A stretch of 64,000 nt of DNA from Halanaeroarchaeum sulfurireducens (lineage in GTDB: Archaea; Halobacteriota; Halobacteria; Halobacteriales; Halobacteriaceae): assembly GCF_001011115.1 (NCBI RefSeq), contig NZ_CP008874.1, positions 1,936,440 through 2,000,439 of the forward strand, given 5' to 3'. The translations under genes and the position numbers were made by a program. Each line of letters begins with the position of its first letter. The first letter of the stretch is position 1. The notes under the pieces were generated by a model. It did no database searches, was not told the DNA's origin, and saw only the letters and a program-made list of their open reading frames with translations. Below are positions 36,569 to 44,915 of the stretch, piece by piece.

Positions 36569-37417
36569 TCACTCGACCAGCCGTTCGATCTCGGTAACGA
36601 GGATGTCACTGGCGCCGATCCGCTTGAGTTCGTTTATCGTCGTGAACACGTCGCCTTCGTCGACGACCGCGTGTACCGCGACCCGATCCTCCCCGTCGAT
36701 ATCCATGACGGTCGGTCCGCCGAGTCCGGGGATGACGTCCTGTATCGCGTCGAGATCCCCCTCGGGCACGTTCATCATGAGATAGCGCCGATCCTCGGCC
36801 GCGAGTACCGACTCGAGCGCCATCGACACGTCCGAGACCGCCGGGTCGTCGGCGACGTCCTCGTGGGCGAACAGGCGGACGGAACTCGAAAGGACCTCGT
36901 CTATGACCTCGAGTCGGTTGACCGCGAGCGTCGTCCCGGTGCTGGTGATATCGACGATGGCGTCGGCCATCTCCACGTGGGGCGTGAGTTCTGTCGCGCC
37001 GGTCACCTCCACGATGTCGACGTCGATGCCCTGTTCGTCGAAGTACTCGCGGGTGACCCGTGGGAACTCCGTAGCGATGGTACTGCCGGAGAGCGCCTGG
37101 ACCGAGGCGATATCATCCTCCTCGGGCGCGGCGACCACGAGCCGGCAGGTACCGAACTCCAGATCGAGAAGTTCGACGACGTCGTCGACCCCCGCCTCAC
37201 GGTACTGGTCGTACCCGGTGATCCCCACCTCGGCGGCCCCGTCGTTTACGTACTCCGGGATGTCCGCAGCGCGGGCGAACAGGAGGGTGATCTCCGGATC
37301 CACCGTGTTCGCGTAGAGTTGCCGGTCCATTCCGTCCGTGATATGGATACCGGCACGGTCGAGGAGGTCGATCGCCGGATCGTGCAGTCGGCCCTTGTTG
37401 GGTACCGCGATACGCAT
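36569..37417 (-). CDS. hisG: ATP phosphoribosyltransferase, long form
   Basis: First enzyme of histidine synthesis, condensing ATP and PRPP. The 282 residues include the C-terminal ACT-like regulatory domain (from about residue 208, [16 protein letters not shown]), so feedback inhibition by His without HisZ is expected. The catalytic part shows [19 protein letters not shown] and the PRPP-loop segment [16 protein letters not shown]. No other his gene is adjacent, so the pathway is dispersed. Confidence 0.95.
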   Translation of the reverse strand: MRIAVPNKGRLHDPAIDLLDRAGIHITDGMDRQLYANTVDPEITLLFARAADIPEYVNDGAAEVGITGYDQYREAGVDDVVELLDLEFGTCRLVVAAPEEDDIASVQALSGSTIATEFPRVTREYFDEQGIDVDIVEVTGATELTPHVEMADAIVDITSTGTTLAVNRLEVIDEVLSSSVRLFAHEDVADDPAVSDVSMALESVLAAEDRRYLMMNVPEGDLDAIQDVIPGLGGPTVMDIDGEDRVAVHAVVDEGDVFTTINELKRIGASDILVTEIERLVE

Positions 37418-37514
37418 TGCCGGGACTTCGCCGCCCCGAATGAACTAGCTTTCGGCCGTCGGTGTCGGACCGGGCTTCGACGGATTGAGGCACCCCCACA
37501 CCAAACGGCGTGAT

Positions 37515-38804
37515 ATGACCACGGTAGTCATTCGTGGTGGGCGGGTCCTCCGGCCGGACATGACCGTCGACCGGGCCGACGTCCTCGTCGACGGGGAGAC
37601 CGGGACGATTCGCGCGGTCGGGGACGTCCCGGCCGGCGACGAAGTGCTCGACGCGACGGAGGGTCTCGTCATGCCAGGGCTGGTCAATGCCCATACACAC
37701 GCCGCGATGACGCTCCTCCGGGGCTACGCGGACGACAAACCCCTCGATCGATGGCTGCGCGAAGACATCTGGCCGACCGAGGCAGCCCTGGAACCGGCGG
37801 ACGTGCGCGCCGGGACCGACCTCGCGATGGCGGAGATGATCCGTTCGGGAACGACGGCCTTCGGGGACATGTACTTCTACATGAACGAGGTCGCCGAGGC
37901 CGTCGAAGCGGCGGGGCTCAAAGCCCGCATCGCCCACGGCATCGTCACTGTCGGCAAGGACGCATCGGCCGCCCAGGACGATCTGGAGGAGGGACTCTAC
38001 ATCGCGAAATCCCACGACGGGACCGCCGACGGCCGCGTCCGGACGGCGTTCGCTCCCCACTCGCTCACGACCGTCTCCGAGGAGCAACTCGCGGCGTTCG
38101 TCCCGAAAGCGCGGGCGGCCGGGGTCCCGCTTCACTTCCACGCGAACGAGACGCGTGACGAAGTCGATCCGATCGTCGCCGAGCGCGACGAGCGGCCGCT
38201 CGCCTACGCCGACTCGCTCGACATGCTCTCGCAGGGCGACTTCCTCGCCCACGGCGTCCACCTCGACGAAACCGAAATGGGCCTGCTCGCGGACCGCGGG
38301 ACGAGCGTGGTCCACTGCCCGGCGTCGAACATGAAACTCGCATCGGGGATGGCACCGGTCCAGCGGCTACTCGACGCGGGCGTCGGCGTGGCGCTCGGGA
38401 CCGACGGCGCGGCCTCGAACAACGACCTGGACGTCTTCGACGAGATGCGGGACGCCGCGATGATCGGCAAGCTCGCGGCGGGCGACCCGGCTGCGGTTGC
38501 CGCCGAGACTGTCGTCCGGATGGCGACGGAGGGCGGGAACCGCGCTCTCGGGTTCGACGGCGGGCGCATCGAGGAGGGGGCGGCCGCCGACGTGGTCGTG
38601 GTGGACTTCGACGCACCGCGCATGACGCCTGTCCACGACTACGTCTCCCACCTGGCCTACGCGGCGACGGGATCGGACGTTCGCCATACCCTCGTCGACG
38701 GCCGGGTACTACTGCGGGACCGGAAGCTGACGACCCTCGACCTCGACGCCGTCCGGGAGCGAGCGGCGTCGCGGGCGGCCGATCTCGTCGACCGCGCCGG
38801 GTGA
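37515..38804 (+). CDS. mtaD: MTA/SAH deaminase family amidohydrolase
   Basis: Zinc amidohydrolase of 429 residues. Metal-site segments are VNAHTHAAM (HxH), PLHFHANE, the SVVHCPASNMKLASG region and LGTDGAASNNDLD. Family members deaminate S-adenosylhomocysteine, methylthioadenosine and 5'-deoxyadenosine. The gene lies 46 nt upstream of an AHCY homologue on the same strand, which favours SAH as the physiological substrate. Start MTTVVIRGGRVL fits the family. Confidence 0.9.
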   Translation: MTTVVIRGGRVLRPDMTVDRADVLVDGETGTIRAVGDVPAGDEVLDATEGLVMPGLVNAHTHAAMTLLRGYADDKPLDRWLREDIWPTEAALEPADVRAGTDLAMAEMIRSGTTAFGDMYFYMNEVAEAVEAAGLKARIAHGIVTVGKDASAAQDDLEEGLYIAKSHDGTADGRVRTAFAPHSLTTVSEEQLAAFVPKARAAGVPLHFHANETRDEVDPIVAERDERPLAYADSLDMLSQGDFLAHGVHLDETEMGLLADRGTSVVHCPASNMKLASGMAPVQRLLDAGVGVALGTDGAASNNDLDVFDEMRDAAMIGKLAAGDPAAVAAETVVRMATEGGNRALGFDGGRIEEGAAADVVVVDFDAPRMTPVHDYVSHLAYAATGSDVRHTLVDGRVLLRDRKLTTLDLDAVRERAASRAADLVDRAG

Positions 38805-38850
38805 TCGTCGCTTCGGTAGGGTTTTGCCCGGCCTCCACGACGGAGTGGGT

Positions 38851-40134
38851 ATGGACACCGCGCCCCCAATCAGCGACCGCCTCGAGGACCTCGAGACGGC
38901 CAGAGACGACGGCCGACAGAAGATCGACTGGGCGTTCCAGCACATGCCCATCCTCCAGTCGCTCCGCGAGGACTTCGAGGACGAACAGCCCTTCGCGGGC
39001 GTCACGATCGGCATGGCGCTCCACGTGGAGGCCAAAACCGCGGCGCTCGTCGAGACGTTGGCCGACGGCGGGGCCGAGGTCGCCATCACCGGCTGCAACC
39101 CGCTCTCGACCCACGACGACGTGAGCGCCGCTCTCGACGCCAACGACGCCATCACGTCCTACGCGAAACACGGCGCCGAGGACGAGGACTACTACGCGGC
39201 CATCGAGGCCGTCATCGACCACGAGCCGGCCGTCACCGTGGACGACGGCGGCGACCTGGTCTTCCGCATCCACGAGGAGCATCCGGGACTCATCGATTCT
39301 ATCGTCGGCGGAACCGAGGAGACCACGACCGGCGTCCACCGGCTCCGCGCGATGGACGAGGACGGAGCCCTGGAGTACCCCGTCATCGCCGTGAACGACA
39401 CGCCGATGAAACGGCTGTTCGACAACGTGCATGGCACCGGCGAGTCCTCGCTGGCCAGCATCGCCATGACCACGAACCTCGCCTGGGCGGGCAAGACCGT
39501 CGTCGTCGCGGGGTACGGCCACTGCGGCCGCGGCGTCGCCAAGAAGGCCGCCGGCCAGAACGCCCACGTCGTCGTCACCGAGGTCGACTCGCGTCGCGCG
39601 CTCGAGGCCCACATGGAGGGCTACGAGGTGACGACGATGGCCGAGGCCGCCGAGAAGGGAGACGTCTTCGTGACCACGACGGGGAACCGCGACGTGATCG
39701 CGCGCGAGCACTTCGAGGTCATGCAGGATGGCGCCGTCCTCGCGAACGCCGGCCACTTCGACGTCGAGATCAACCTCGACGAACTCGCCGACCTCGCCAC
39801 GGCCGAGCGCGACGCTCGCGACGGCGTTCGCGAGTACGAACTCGAGGACGGTCGGCGGATCAACGTCCTCGCGGAGGGACGACTCGTCAACCTCGCCGCA
39901 CCCGTCTCGCTGGGTCATCCCGTCGAGGTCATGGACCAGAGTTTCGCCGTGCAGGCGGTGAGCGTGCGTGAACTCCTCGAGAACGGTGCGGACTACGACG
40001 CGGCCGTCCACGAGGTGCCCGACGATTTGGACCGCGAGGTGGCGGAGGTGAAACTCGCGGCCGAGGGCGTGGCGTTCGACACGCTCAGCGAAGAGCAGGA
40101 GGACTACCTGCAGAGCTGGCAGCACGGAACGTAG
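38851..40134 (+). CDS. ahcY: Adenosylhomocysteinase / S-inosylhomocysteine hydrolase family
   Basis: NAD-dependent hydrolase of the SAH hydrolase family, 427 residues. The Rossmann loop is VVAGYGHCGRGVAKKA, and NAGHFDVEIN and SFAVQAVSV are family signatures. It removes methylation by-product SAH. In Methanocaldococcus jannaschii the homologue acts on S-inosylhomocysteine after a deaminase acts on SAH, and the mtaD-like gene immediately upstream suggests the same route here. Substrate preference cannot be read from sequence. Confidence 0.92.
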   Translation: MDTAPPISDRLEDLETARDDGRQKIDWAFQHMPILQSLREDFEDEQPFAGVTIGMALHVEAKTAALVETLADGGAEVAITGCNPLSTHDDVSAALDANDAITSYAKHGAEDEDYYAAIEAVIDHEPAVTVDDGGDLVFRIHEEHPGLIDSIVGGTEETTTGVHRLRAMDEDGALEYPVIAVNDTPMKRLFDNVHGTGESSLASIAMTTNLAWAGKTVVVAGYGHCGRGVAKKAAGQNAHVVVTEVDSRRALEAHMEGYEVTTMAEAAEKGDVFVTTTGNRDVIAREHFEVMQDGAVLANAGHFDVEINLDELADLATAERDARDGVREYELEDGRRINVLAEGRLVNLAAPVSLGHPVEVMDQSFAVQAVSVRELLENGADYDAAVHEVPDDLDREVAEVKLAAEGVAFDTLSEEQEDYLQSWQHGT

Positions 40135-40527
40135 GGCGAACAGGCGACCAGGGTGGCGCCGTCAGGCGTCACCTAATGTCGAGCGGTGCACAGAGTGAAC
40201 CGCAAACCGCGAGGGCGAGCGAAGCGAGCCCTCGGAAATGTGACGCCCGGAGCGGGTGGTCGCGCTCCCGCCGAGTTCGCCCCGGGCCGTGCGTTACAGC
40301 ATAGCCGCGGTTGGTCTGGTTTCGGTATTTGAACCCTCGCAAAAGTGATCGGTTTTCCTAAATTCGCAGTATCATTCGGCGACCGAGTGGTCCGAAGGAC
40401 CCGGAAGGTCGCCGATTCCCCGAGCGCGAAGCGCTCGGCCCGACGAACCCCCGTAGGGGGTGAGGACGGGTTTTTCCCCACGTTTTTGCCAGCGAGCGGC
40501 GCAGCCGCTCGCGCAGCAAAAAGTGGG
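40135..40527. repeat. Structured spacer element, copy B (between convergent ahcY and cdc6)
   Basis: No protein gene is supported here. The stretch is collinear with copy A at 18053-18467. Hairpins are 40152-40173 (9 bp, GTCA loop), 40210-40234 (7-bp closing stem), 40389-40401 (GGTCC-GAA-GGACC), 40420-40438 (8 bp, GAA loop), 40448-40460 (CCCCC-GTA-GGGGG) and the final T5/A5 inverted repeat. CGGTATTTGAACCCTCG is at 40323-40339. Stem sequences differ from copy A while pairing is retained. Confidence 0.75.
40471..40527. terminator. Bidirectional inverted-repeat terminator with T5 tracts
   Basis: CCCAC at 40477 pairs with GTGGG at 40523, TTTTT at 40483 with AAAAA at 40518, and GC with GC, with one bulged G exactly as in copy A. 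The inner hairpin (40492-40512) has a 9-bp stem and GCA loop. T5 tracts face both ahcY and cdc6. The cdc6 stop codon is 5 nt away. Confidence 0.65.
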
Positions 40528-40531
40528 TGCT

Positions 40532-41656
40532 TTAAAGATGATCGCGGACCGCGTCCTCGTCGTGGGCGAGTCGGAGCCGCCGTGACCGGCCTCGGCCCTC
40601 GAGTTGCTCGTATTCGGCCTCGATGATGCCCAGCGTGTCGAGTTTGTTGACGATCTCGGTGTAGCGCGTATAGCCGAGGTCGGTCCGCTCGTGAAAGGCG
40701 TCGTAGACGTCGCCGGCCCGCTCGTCGCCGTGTTCGGCCACGACCTTCACGAGGGTCCGCTCGGTGTCGGTGAGCGCCCGAAGGTTCCGCGAGAGGTGGA
40801 CGTGTTTGGCGTCGTCGAAGGCGTCCTCGACGTCCTGGCGTTCGACCGTGCGGCTGGCGCGCCGTTCCGCGTTGAGGCCGGCCCGACGAAGGAGATCGAT
40901 GCCGACGCGGAGATCACCCGTCTCGGCGGTCAGTTCGGCGACCCGATCGGTGACCGTGGTCGGGACCGCCCCGTCCTGGAAGCCCGCGTCGATACGATCC
41001 TGCAGAATGTCGGCGATCTCCGTGACGTCGTAGACGGGGAAATAGGCCTCTTCGGGGCGGAAGACGCTCTGGACCCGGCCATCGAGGTCGTCGATAACGT
41101 CGAGGTCGAGGTCCGAGGAGACGACGATGACACCGATTTTCGTGCCGGGGTGGGCCTCGTGTGCGCGTAACAGCGAGTAGAGCGTATCGGACGCCTCTCC
41201 CTCGTAAAAGAGATAGTTGACGTCGTCGAGGGCGACGACGAGTACCTCTTCGTTGTCGACCAGCGAGTCGGCAACCTGCCCAAAGAGCTTCTTGAAGGAG
41301 ATGCCAGAGGAGGGAGGTTCGTACTCGAAGAGTTCCTCGAAGATGCGTGAAAACACCGCGTACCGGGTCGAGTCGACCTGACAGTTCACCCGAACGGCCC
41401 GCACGCCGGGCTGGTGGTCGAGCTCGGCGAAAACCTTCTGGATCGCGGTGGTCTTTCCCGTTCCGGGCGGTCCACGGACCACGACGTTGAGCGGGCGCGA
41501 CCCGCGCACTGCCGGTCGCAGCGCGTACTTCAATGTCTCCATCTGAGACTCGCGGTGGCGAAACGCCTCTGGCACGTAGTCGATCTCGAAGACGTGCTCG
41601 TCTCGGAACACCGATTCGTCCCAGGACAGCATCCCCTCCTCGGGGTCGTCTGCCAT
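40532..41656 (-). CDS. cdc6: Orc1/Cdc6 replication initiator
   Basis: AAA+ origin-binding protein, 374 residues. Walker A is GPPGTGKTTAIQ, the Walker B region VLVVALDDVNYLF, sensor-1 IGVIVVSSDLD, and a C-terminal winged helix follows (ALTDTERTLVKVVAEH onward). Upstream ATG/GTG codons exist, but ATG 41656 (MADDPEEGMLSWDES) is at the right distance from a TATA box. No convincing origin-recognition boxes flank it, so this may be one of the several haloarchaeal paralogues without its own origin. Confidence 0.92.
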   Translation of the reverse strand: MADDPEEGMLSWDESVFRDEHVFEIDYVPEAFRHRESQMETLKYALRPAVRGSRPLNVVVRGPPGTGKTTAIQKVFAELDHQPGVRAVRVNCQVDSTRYAVFSRIFEELFEYEPPSSGISFKKLFGQVADSLVDNEEVLVVALDDVNYLFYEGEASDTLYSLLRAHEAHPGTKIGVIVVSSDLDLDVIDDLDGRVQSVFRPEEAYFPVYDVTEIADILQDRIDAGFQDGAVPTTVTDRVAELTAETGDLRVGIDLLRRAGLNAERRASRTVERQDVEDAFDDAKHVHLSRNLRALTDTERTLVKVVAEHGDERAGDVYDAFHERTDLGYTRYTEIVNKLDTLGIIEAEYEQLEGRGRSRRLRLAHDEDAVRDHL

Positions 41657-41680
41657 CACGTTCATCACGCCGGCGTAGCT

Positions 41681-41687
41681 ACTTAAC
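41681..41687 (-). promoter_or_regulatory. TATA-like box of cdc6
   Basis: GTTAAGT on the minus strand, 25-31 nt before the ATG at 41656. It decides between three possible start codons. Confidence 0.4.
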
Positions 41688-41790
41688 GCTTCGCTCGATC
41701 CACCCGAAAGGGGGCCGTAACCCGCCGCTTGCCGGCGAATCTATCGGTCAACTGACCGGCAGTCTGTGGCCGCGTTTCGTTATCCCCCAC

Positions 41791-41826
41791 TTATATTATC
41801 AATGAAGCAATAATTATAGCGAGGAG
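41791..41826 (+). promoter_or_regulatory. Promoter and Shine-Dalgarno of the alcohol dehydrogenase gene
   Basis: TTATATTAT at 41791-41799 is a good TATA box 35-43 nt before the ATG, and GAGGAG at 41821-41826 is a Shine-Dalgarno-like sequence 7 nt before it. Most neighbours appear leaderless, so this leadered arrangement is unusual. The local AT content (41790-41818) is also high for the window. Confidence 0.5.
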
Positions 41827-41833
41827 CGATACT

Positions 41834-42886
41834 ATGAAAGCATTCGTAATGGAAGAACTCGGCTCGGTCGGATTCGCGGACAAACCAGAACCGTCACCGG
41901 GACCGACCGACGCGATCCTTCGACCGACGAAGGGGCTGGTCTGCACCTCCGACGTCCACACGGTTCACGGGGCAATCGGCGAGCGAGAAAACTTGACGCT
42001 GGGTCACGAGGTCGTGGGCGTGGTCGAGGCGGTCGGATCGGAGGTCGATCACTTCGACGCGGGCGATCGCGTCGCGGTGGGCGCGATCACGCCCGACTGG
42101 GGCTCGGACGCCGCACAGGACGGCCATCCCTCGCAATCAGGGCAGGCGCTCGGTGGCTGGAAGTTCGCCAACGTCAAAGACGGGATCTTCGCCGAACTGG
42201 TGCACGTCAACGAGGCCGACGCGAACCTCGCACACATCCCCGACGGCGTCACCGACGAGGAGGCCGCGTACGTGACGGACATGATGAGCACGGGCTTCAT
42301 GGCCGCCGAGAACGCCGACATCCCGATGGGCGGGACGGTCGCCGTCTTCGCCCAGGGGCCCGTCGGATTGATGGCCACGAAGGGCGCAGCCCTTCAGGGG
42401 GCCGCCACGATATTCGCGGTCGAGACCGTCCCCGAACGGCAGGAACTGGCCCGCGAGTACGGTGCGGACGAGGTCATCGACTTCGACGACGTCGACCCCG
42501 TCGAGGCCATCATGGAGCGGACCGACGGTGACGGGGTCGACGCAGCCATCGAAGCGCTCGGGAACAGCGTGAGCTTCGAGCAGTGCGTCGCCGTGACCAA
42601 GGCCGGCGGCACCATCTCCAACGCGGGCTACCACGGCGAGGGCGAGTACGTGAACCTCCCGCGCGAGGAGTGGGGCGTCGGTATGGCCGAGAAGACCATC
42701 GCGACCGGCCTGTGCCCCGGTGGCCGCCTGCGGCTCCGGCGCTTGCTCCGACTACTCGACGAGGGACGCGTCGACCCGACGAAGATGACGACCCACGAGT
42801 TCCCCTTCGACGAGGTGGACGAGGCGTTCCGGCTGATGGAGACCAAAGAGGACGGTGTCATCAAGCCGCTCGTGAACTTCGAGTGA
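41834..42886 (+). CDS. Zinc-dependent secondary alcohol dehydrogenase
   Basis: Medium-chain dehydrogenase of 350 residues, strikingly like the Thermoanaerobacter/Clostridium secondary alcohol dehydrogenases. Shared stretches include PGPTDAILRP, CTSDVHTV, GAIGER, GWKFANVKDG, DMMSTGF, and KTI followed by GLCPGGRLR. Catalytic zinc ligands are Cys37, His58-Glu59 and an Asp near 150; structural-zinc cysteines are absent, as in that group. The beta-2 end reads AVETVPER, with an acidic residue where the NADP-specific enzymes have Gly-Ser-Arg, so NAD(H) use is predicted. Confidence 0.88.
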   Translation: MKAFVMEELGSVGFADKPEPSPGPTDAILRPTKGLVCTSDVHTVHGAIGERENLTLGHEVVGVVEAVGSEVDHFDAGDRVAVGAITPDWGSDAAQDGHPSQSGQALGGWKFANVKDGIFAELVHVNEADANLAHIPDGVTDEEAAYVTDMMSTGFMAAENADIPMGGTVAVFAQGPVGLMATKGAALQGAATIFAVETVPERQELAREYGADEVIDFDDVDPVEAIMERTDGDGVDAAIEALGNSVSFEQCVAVTKAGGTISNAGYHGEGEYVNLPREEWGVGMAEKTIATGLCPGGRLRLRRLLRLLDEGRVDPTKMTTHEFPFDEVDEAFRLMETKEDGVIKPLVNFE

Positions 42887-42899
42887 AGGAGCCGCGTCC

Positions 42900-44870
42900 T
42901 CAGAACTTCTCCAGGAGACGATCGTAGAACTGCCGGTCGTCTTCGCCAGCCAGCTTCTCGACGATGAGTTCGGGCGTCGACCTGGCCAGGTGATCCTTTT
43001 TCGGCGAGCGGTCGACCTTGAGTTCGCCGTCCTCCAGTCCGAGGGCTCGGATACCGTCGACCGTCACGTCGAATGCGGTCGCCTCGCGCACCTCGCCGGC
43101 GAGGTGGGAGACGAATACCGCACAGGAGTCCGAGGACGCGAGTTCCTCCAGGATGCCGGCGATGATCCGCGCGGAGGCACCCGGTTCGGTGATGCTCTCG
43201 AGTTCGTCGACGAGCACCAGTTTGGCGGCCGACCCCTCCGCGATGGCCGCGAAATCCCGGAGCGTGCTTTCGAAGGCGCCGGCATCGAGGGTCCCCTGCG
43301 TTTTCGCGTGATAGGCCAGTTCCTCGATCGCGGGGACGCGCGCGGATTCGGCCGGGACCGGGAGCCCCATGTGAGCGAGCACCGTCACGAGCGCGACCAG
43401 ATCCAGCGTCGAGGTCTTCCCGCCGCTGTTCACGCCGGAGAGCAGCGCGACGCCGTCGACGGCGTAATCGACCGGTTCGACGTCCGAATAGGGTTCCTCC
43501 AGGAGCGGTGAGCGGCCGCCTTCGATGGCGAACCCCCGCCCGCCACGCTCGGGCATCGTGCAGTCGAAATCGGCGGCGAATCGGGCGATCGCGTACTCGA
43601 CGTCGAGTTCGAGCGCGCGGCGGACCAGCCGGGTCGTGGCCTCGCGGCGGTCGGCCAGTTCGGCTGCGAGCTCTCGCTTTTGCTTTGCGGCCCGCCGGTC
43701 GCGCTGGGCCACGAGTGATTCGCGGAGCCTGGAGATGGTTTCGTCGTCGCGCTCGACTGGATACGTCGGATCGTCCGGGAAAGCCCGCCGGGCGAGATCC
43801 GCCTCCTCCGGCGGGAGATCGAGGGCGTCGACGAGGGTATCGCGGGCCTCGGATACGGCTGCGTCGTATTCATCCGTGAGTTCGCGAGAGAGCAACGAGT
43901 CCACGCCCGCCCCGCGTTCGACCAGCGAGAGGAGGTCCGATCCCTCGATGGTCACGTCGCGGGCTTTGATGGCGTCTTTCAGGCGATCGTTCGCGACGGA
44001 CTCGGCGGTCGAGACGGCCGCGTCGAGGTCCTCGACCGCGTTCTCGAGCCGTGCCAGTTCGTCGTCGCCGACGACGCTCCCGTCGTCGTCGAGTCGAGAG
44101 AGTGCGGCGTCGAGGTCGTCCAGGTCGGTTCCGGGATCGAGGTCGGCCGCCCGGTGAACATCGATGGCGGCCCGAATGGCGGTCCGGTTCGTCGCGAAGA
44201 AGGCGAGAGGGCGCTCGGGAATGGTCGCAGTCGGGTCGTCGATGGCCCCTGGTTCCACGCGGACGTCACCGTCGACGTCGACGCCGGCAAACGCTTCGTC
44301 GAGGGCGATGACGGTCGAGTAGCCGCGTGCGAGTTCGGCCAGGTCTCGCGCGTCGTCCACGACCTCGACGCTCATCTCCGGGAACGCATCGCGAGCGGCG
44401 GCGTACGTTTCACCGTCGGCGGTGGCCAGACACCGGTCGCGCACGGTGACGGACTGCGGGCGTGACAGGGGCGAGACATCGGCCAGGGCGTCGAGTGCGT
44501 CCTCGGTCACCGACCGGTCCATCGCACGCGTCGCGAACGACCGGGTTTCCTCGATGCGCGAGGGGGCGGTACTGGGGTAGAACGTCTCCAGGCGTTTCTC
44601 CCCGTATGCGGTCACGGCTCGCTCCTGGAGCAACGCGAGTGCCCGATCGTAAATCTCGCGTGCACGGTCGGTCGAGAGAAACCCGCCGGGGTCGTCGTGA
44701 CGGTCGCGAATCGCGCTCCGAACGATACGGGCGGCACGGCCCTCGCTCACCCCGGACGCGCTCGCCAGAGCGGCGACGTCCTCGCGTTCGATCGCCCCCG
44801 CAGGATCCTCGAGGTCCCGCAACGCCGCCGCGGTCTTCGCGCCGACGCCCGGGATTGCTTCCAGGTCCAT
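42900..44870 (-). CDS. MutS-family ATPase with N-terminal helix-hairpin-helix
   Basis: Protein of 656 residues. An HhH motif opens the protein (LEAIPGVGAKTAAALRDL). Helical lever and clamp regions follow, with coiled-coil-like stretches around 390-430. The MutS ATPase domain has Walker A GVNSGGKTSTLDLV (about 480), Walker B KLVLVDELESITEPG and the FVSHLAGEV segment. The mismatch-recognition N-terminal domain and the Smr domain of MutS2 are both absent. It resembles archaeal MutS-related proteins of unsettled role in recombination or repair. Confidence 0.85.
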   Translation of the reverse strand: MDLEAIPGVGAKTAAALRDLEDPAGAIEREDVAALASASGVSEGRAARIVRSAIRDRHDDPGGFLSTDRAREIYDRALALLQERAVTAYGEKRLETFYPSTAPSRIEETRSFATRAMDRSVTEDALDALADVSPLSRPQSVTVRDRCLATADGETYAAARDAFPEMSVEVVDDARDLAELARGYSTVIALDEAFAGVDVDGDVRVEPGAIDDPTATIPERPLAFFATNRTAIRAAIDVHRAADLDPGTDLDDLDAALSRLDDDGSVVGDDELARLENAVEDLDAAVSTAESVANDRLKDAIKARDVTIEGSDLLSLVERGAGVDSLLSRELTDEYDAAVSEARDTLVDALDLPPEEADLARRAFPDDPTYPVERDDETISRLRESLVAQRDRRAAKQKRELAAELADRREATTRLVRRALELDVEYAIARFAADFDCTMPERGGRGFAIEGGRSPLLEEPYSDVEPVDYAVDGVALLSGVNSGGKTSTLDLVALVTVLAHMGLPVPAESARVPAIEELAYHAKTQGTLDAGAFESTLRDFAAIAEGSAAKLVLVDELESITEPGASARIIAGILEELASSDSCAVFVSHLAGEVREATAFDVTVDGIRALGLEDGELKVDRSPKKDHLARSTPELIVEKLAGEDDRQFYDRLLEKF

Positions 44871-44915
44871 TATCGAGATGTCGTCGTCACGGCGCTAAAC
44901 GATTGGGGAAGCCGA

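Noticed and set aside
41657-41668. Longer starts for Cdc6 (ATG 41665 or GTG 41668)
   Set aside because: They add only MNV or MMNV, and the TATA box at 41681-41687 would then be too close for a leaderless start.
41690-41830. Replication origin next to cdc6
   Set aside because: CCACCCGAAAGGGGG at about 41700 faintly resembles an origin-recognition box, but bases are missing from the core and no inverted partner or set of repeats was found. The AT-rich part is explained by the alcohol dehydrogenase promoter.
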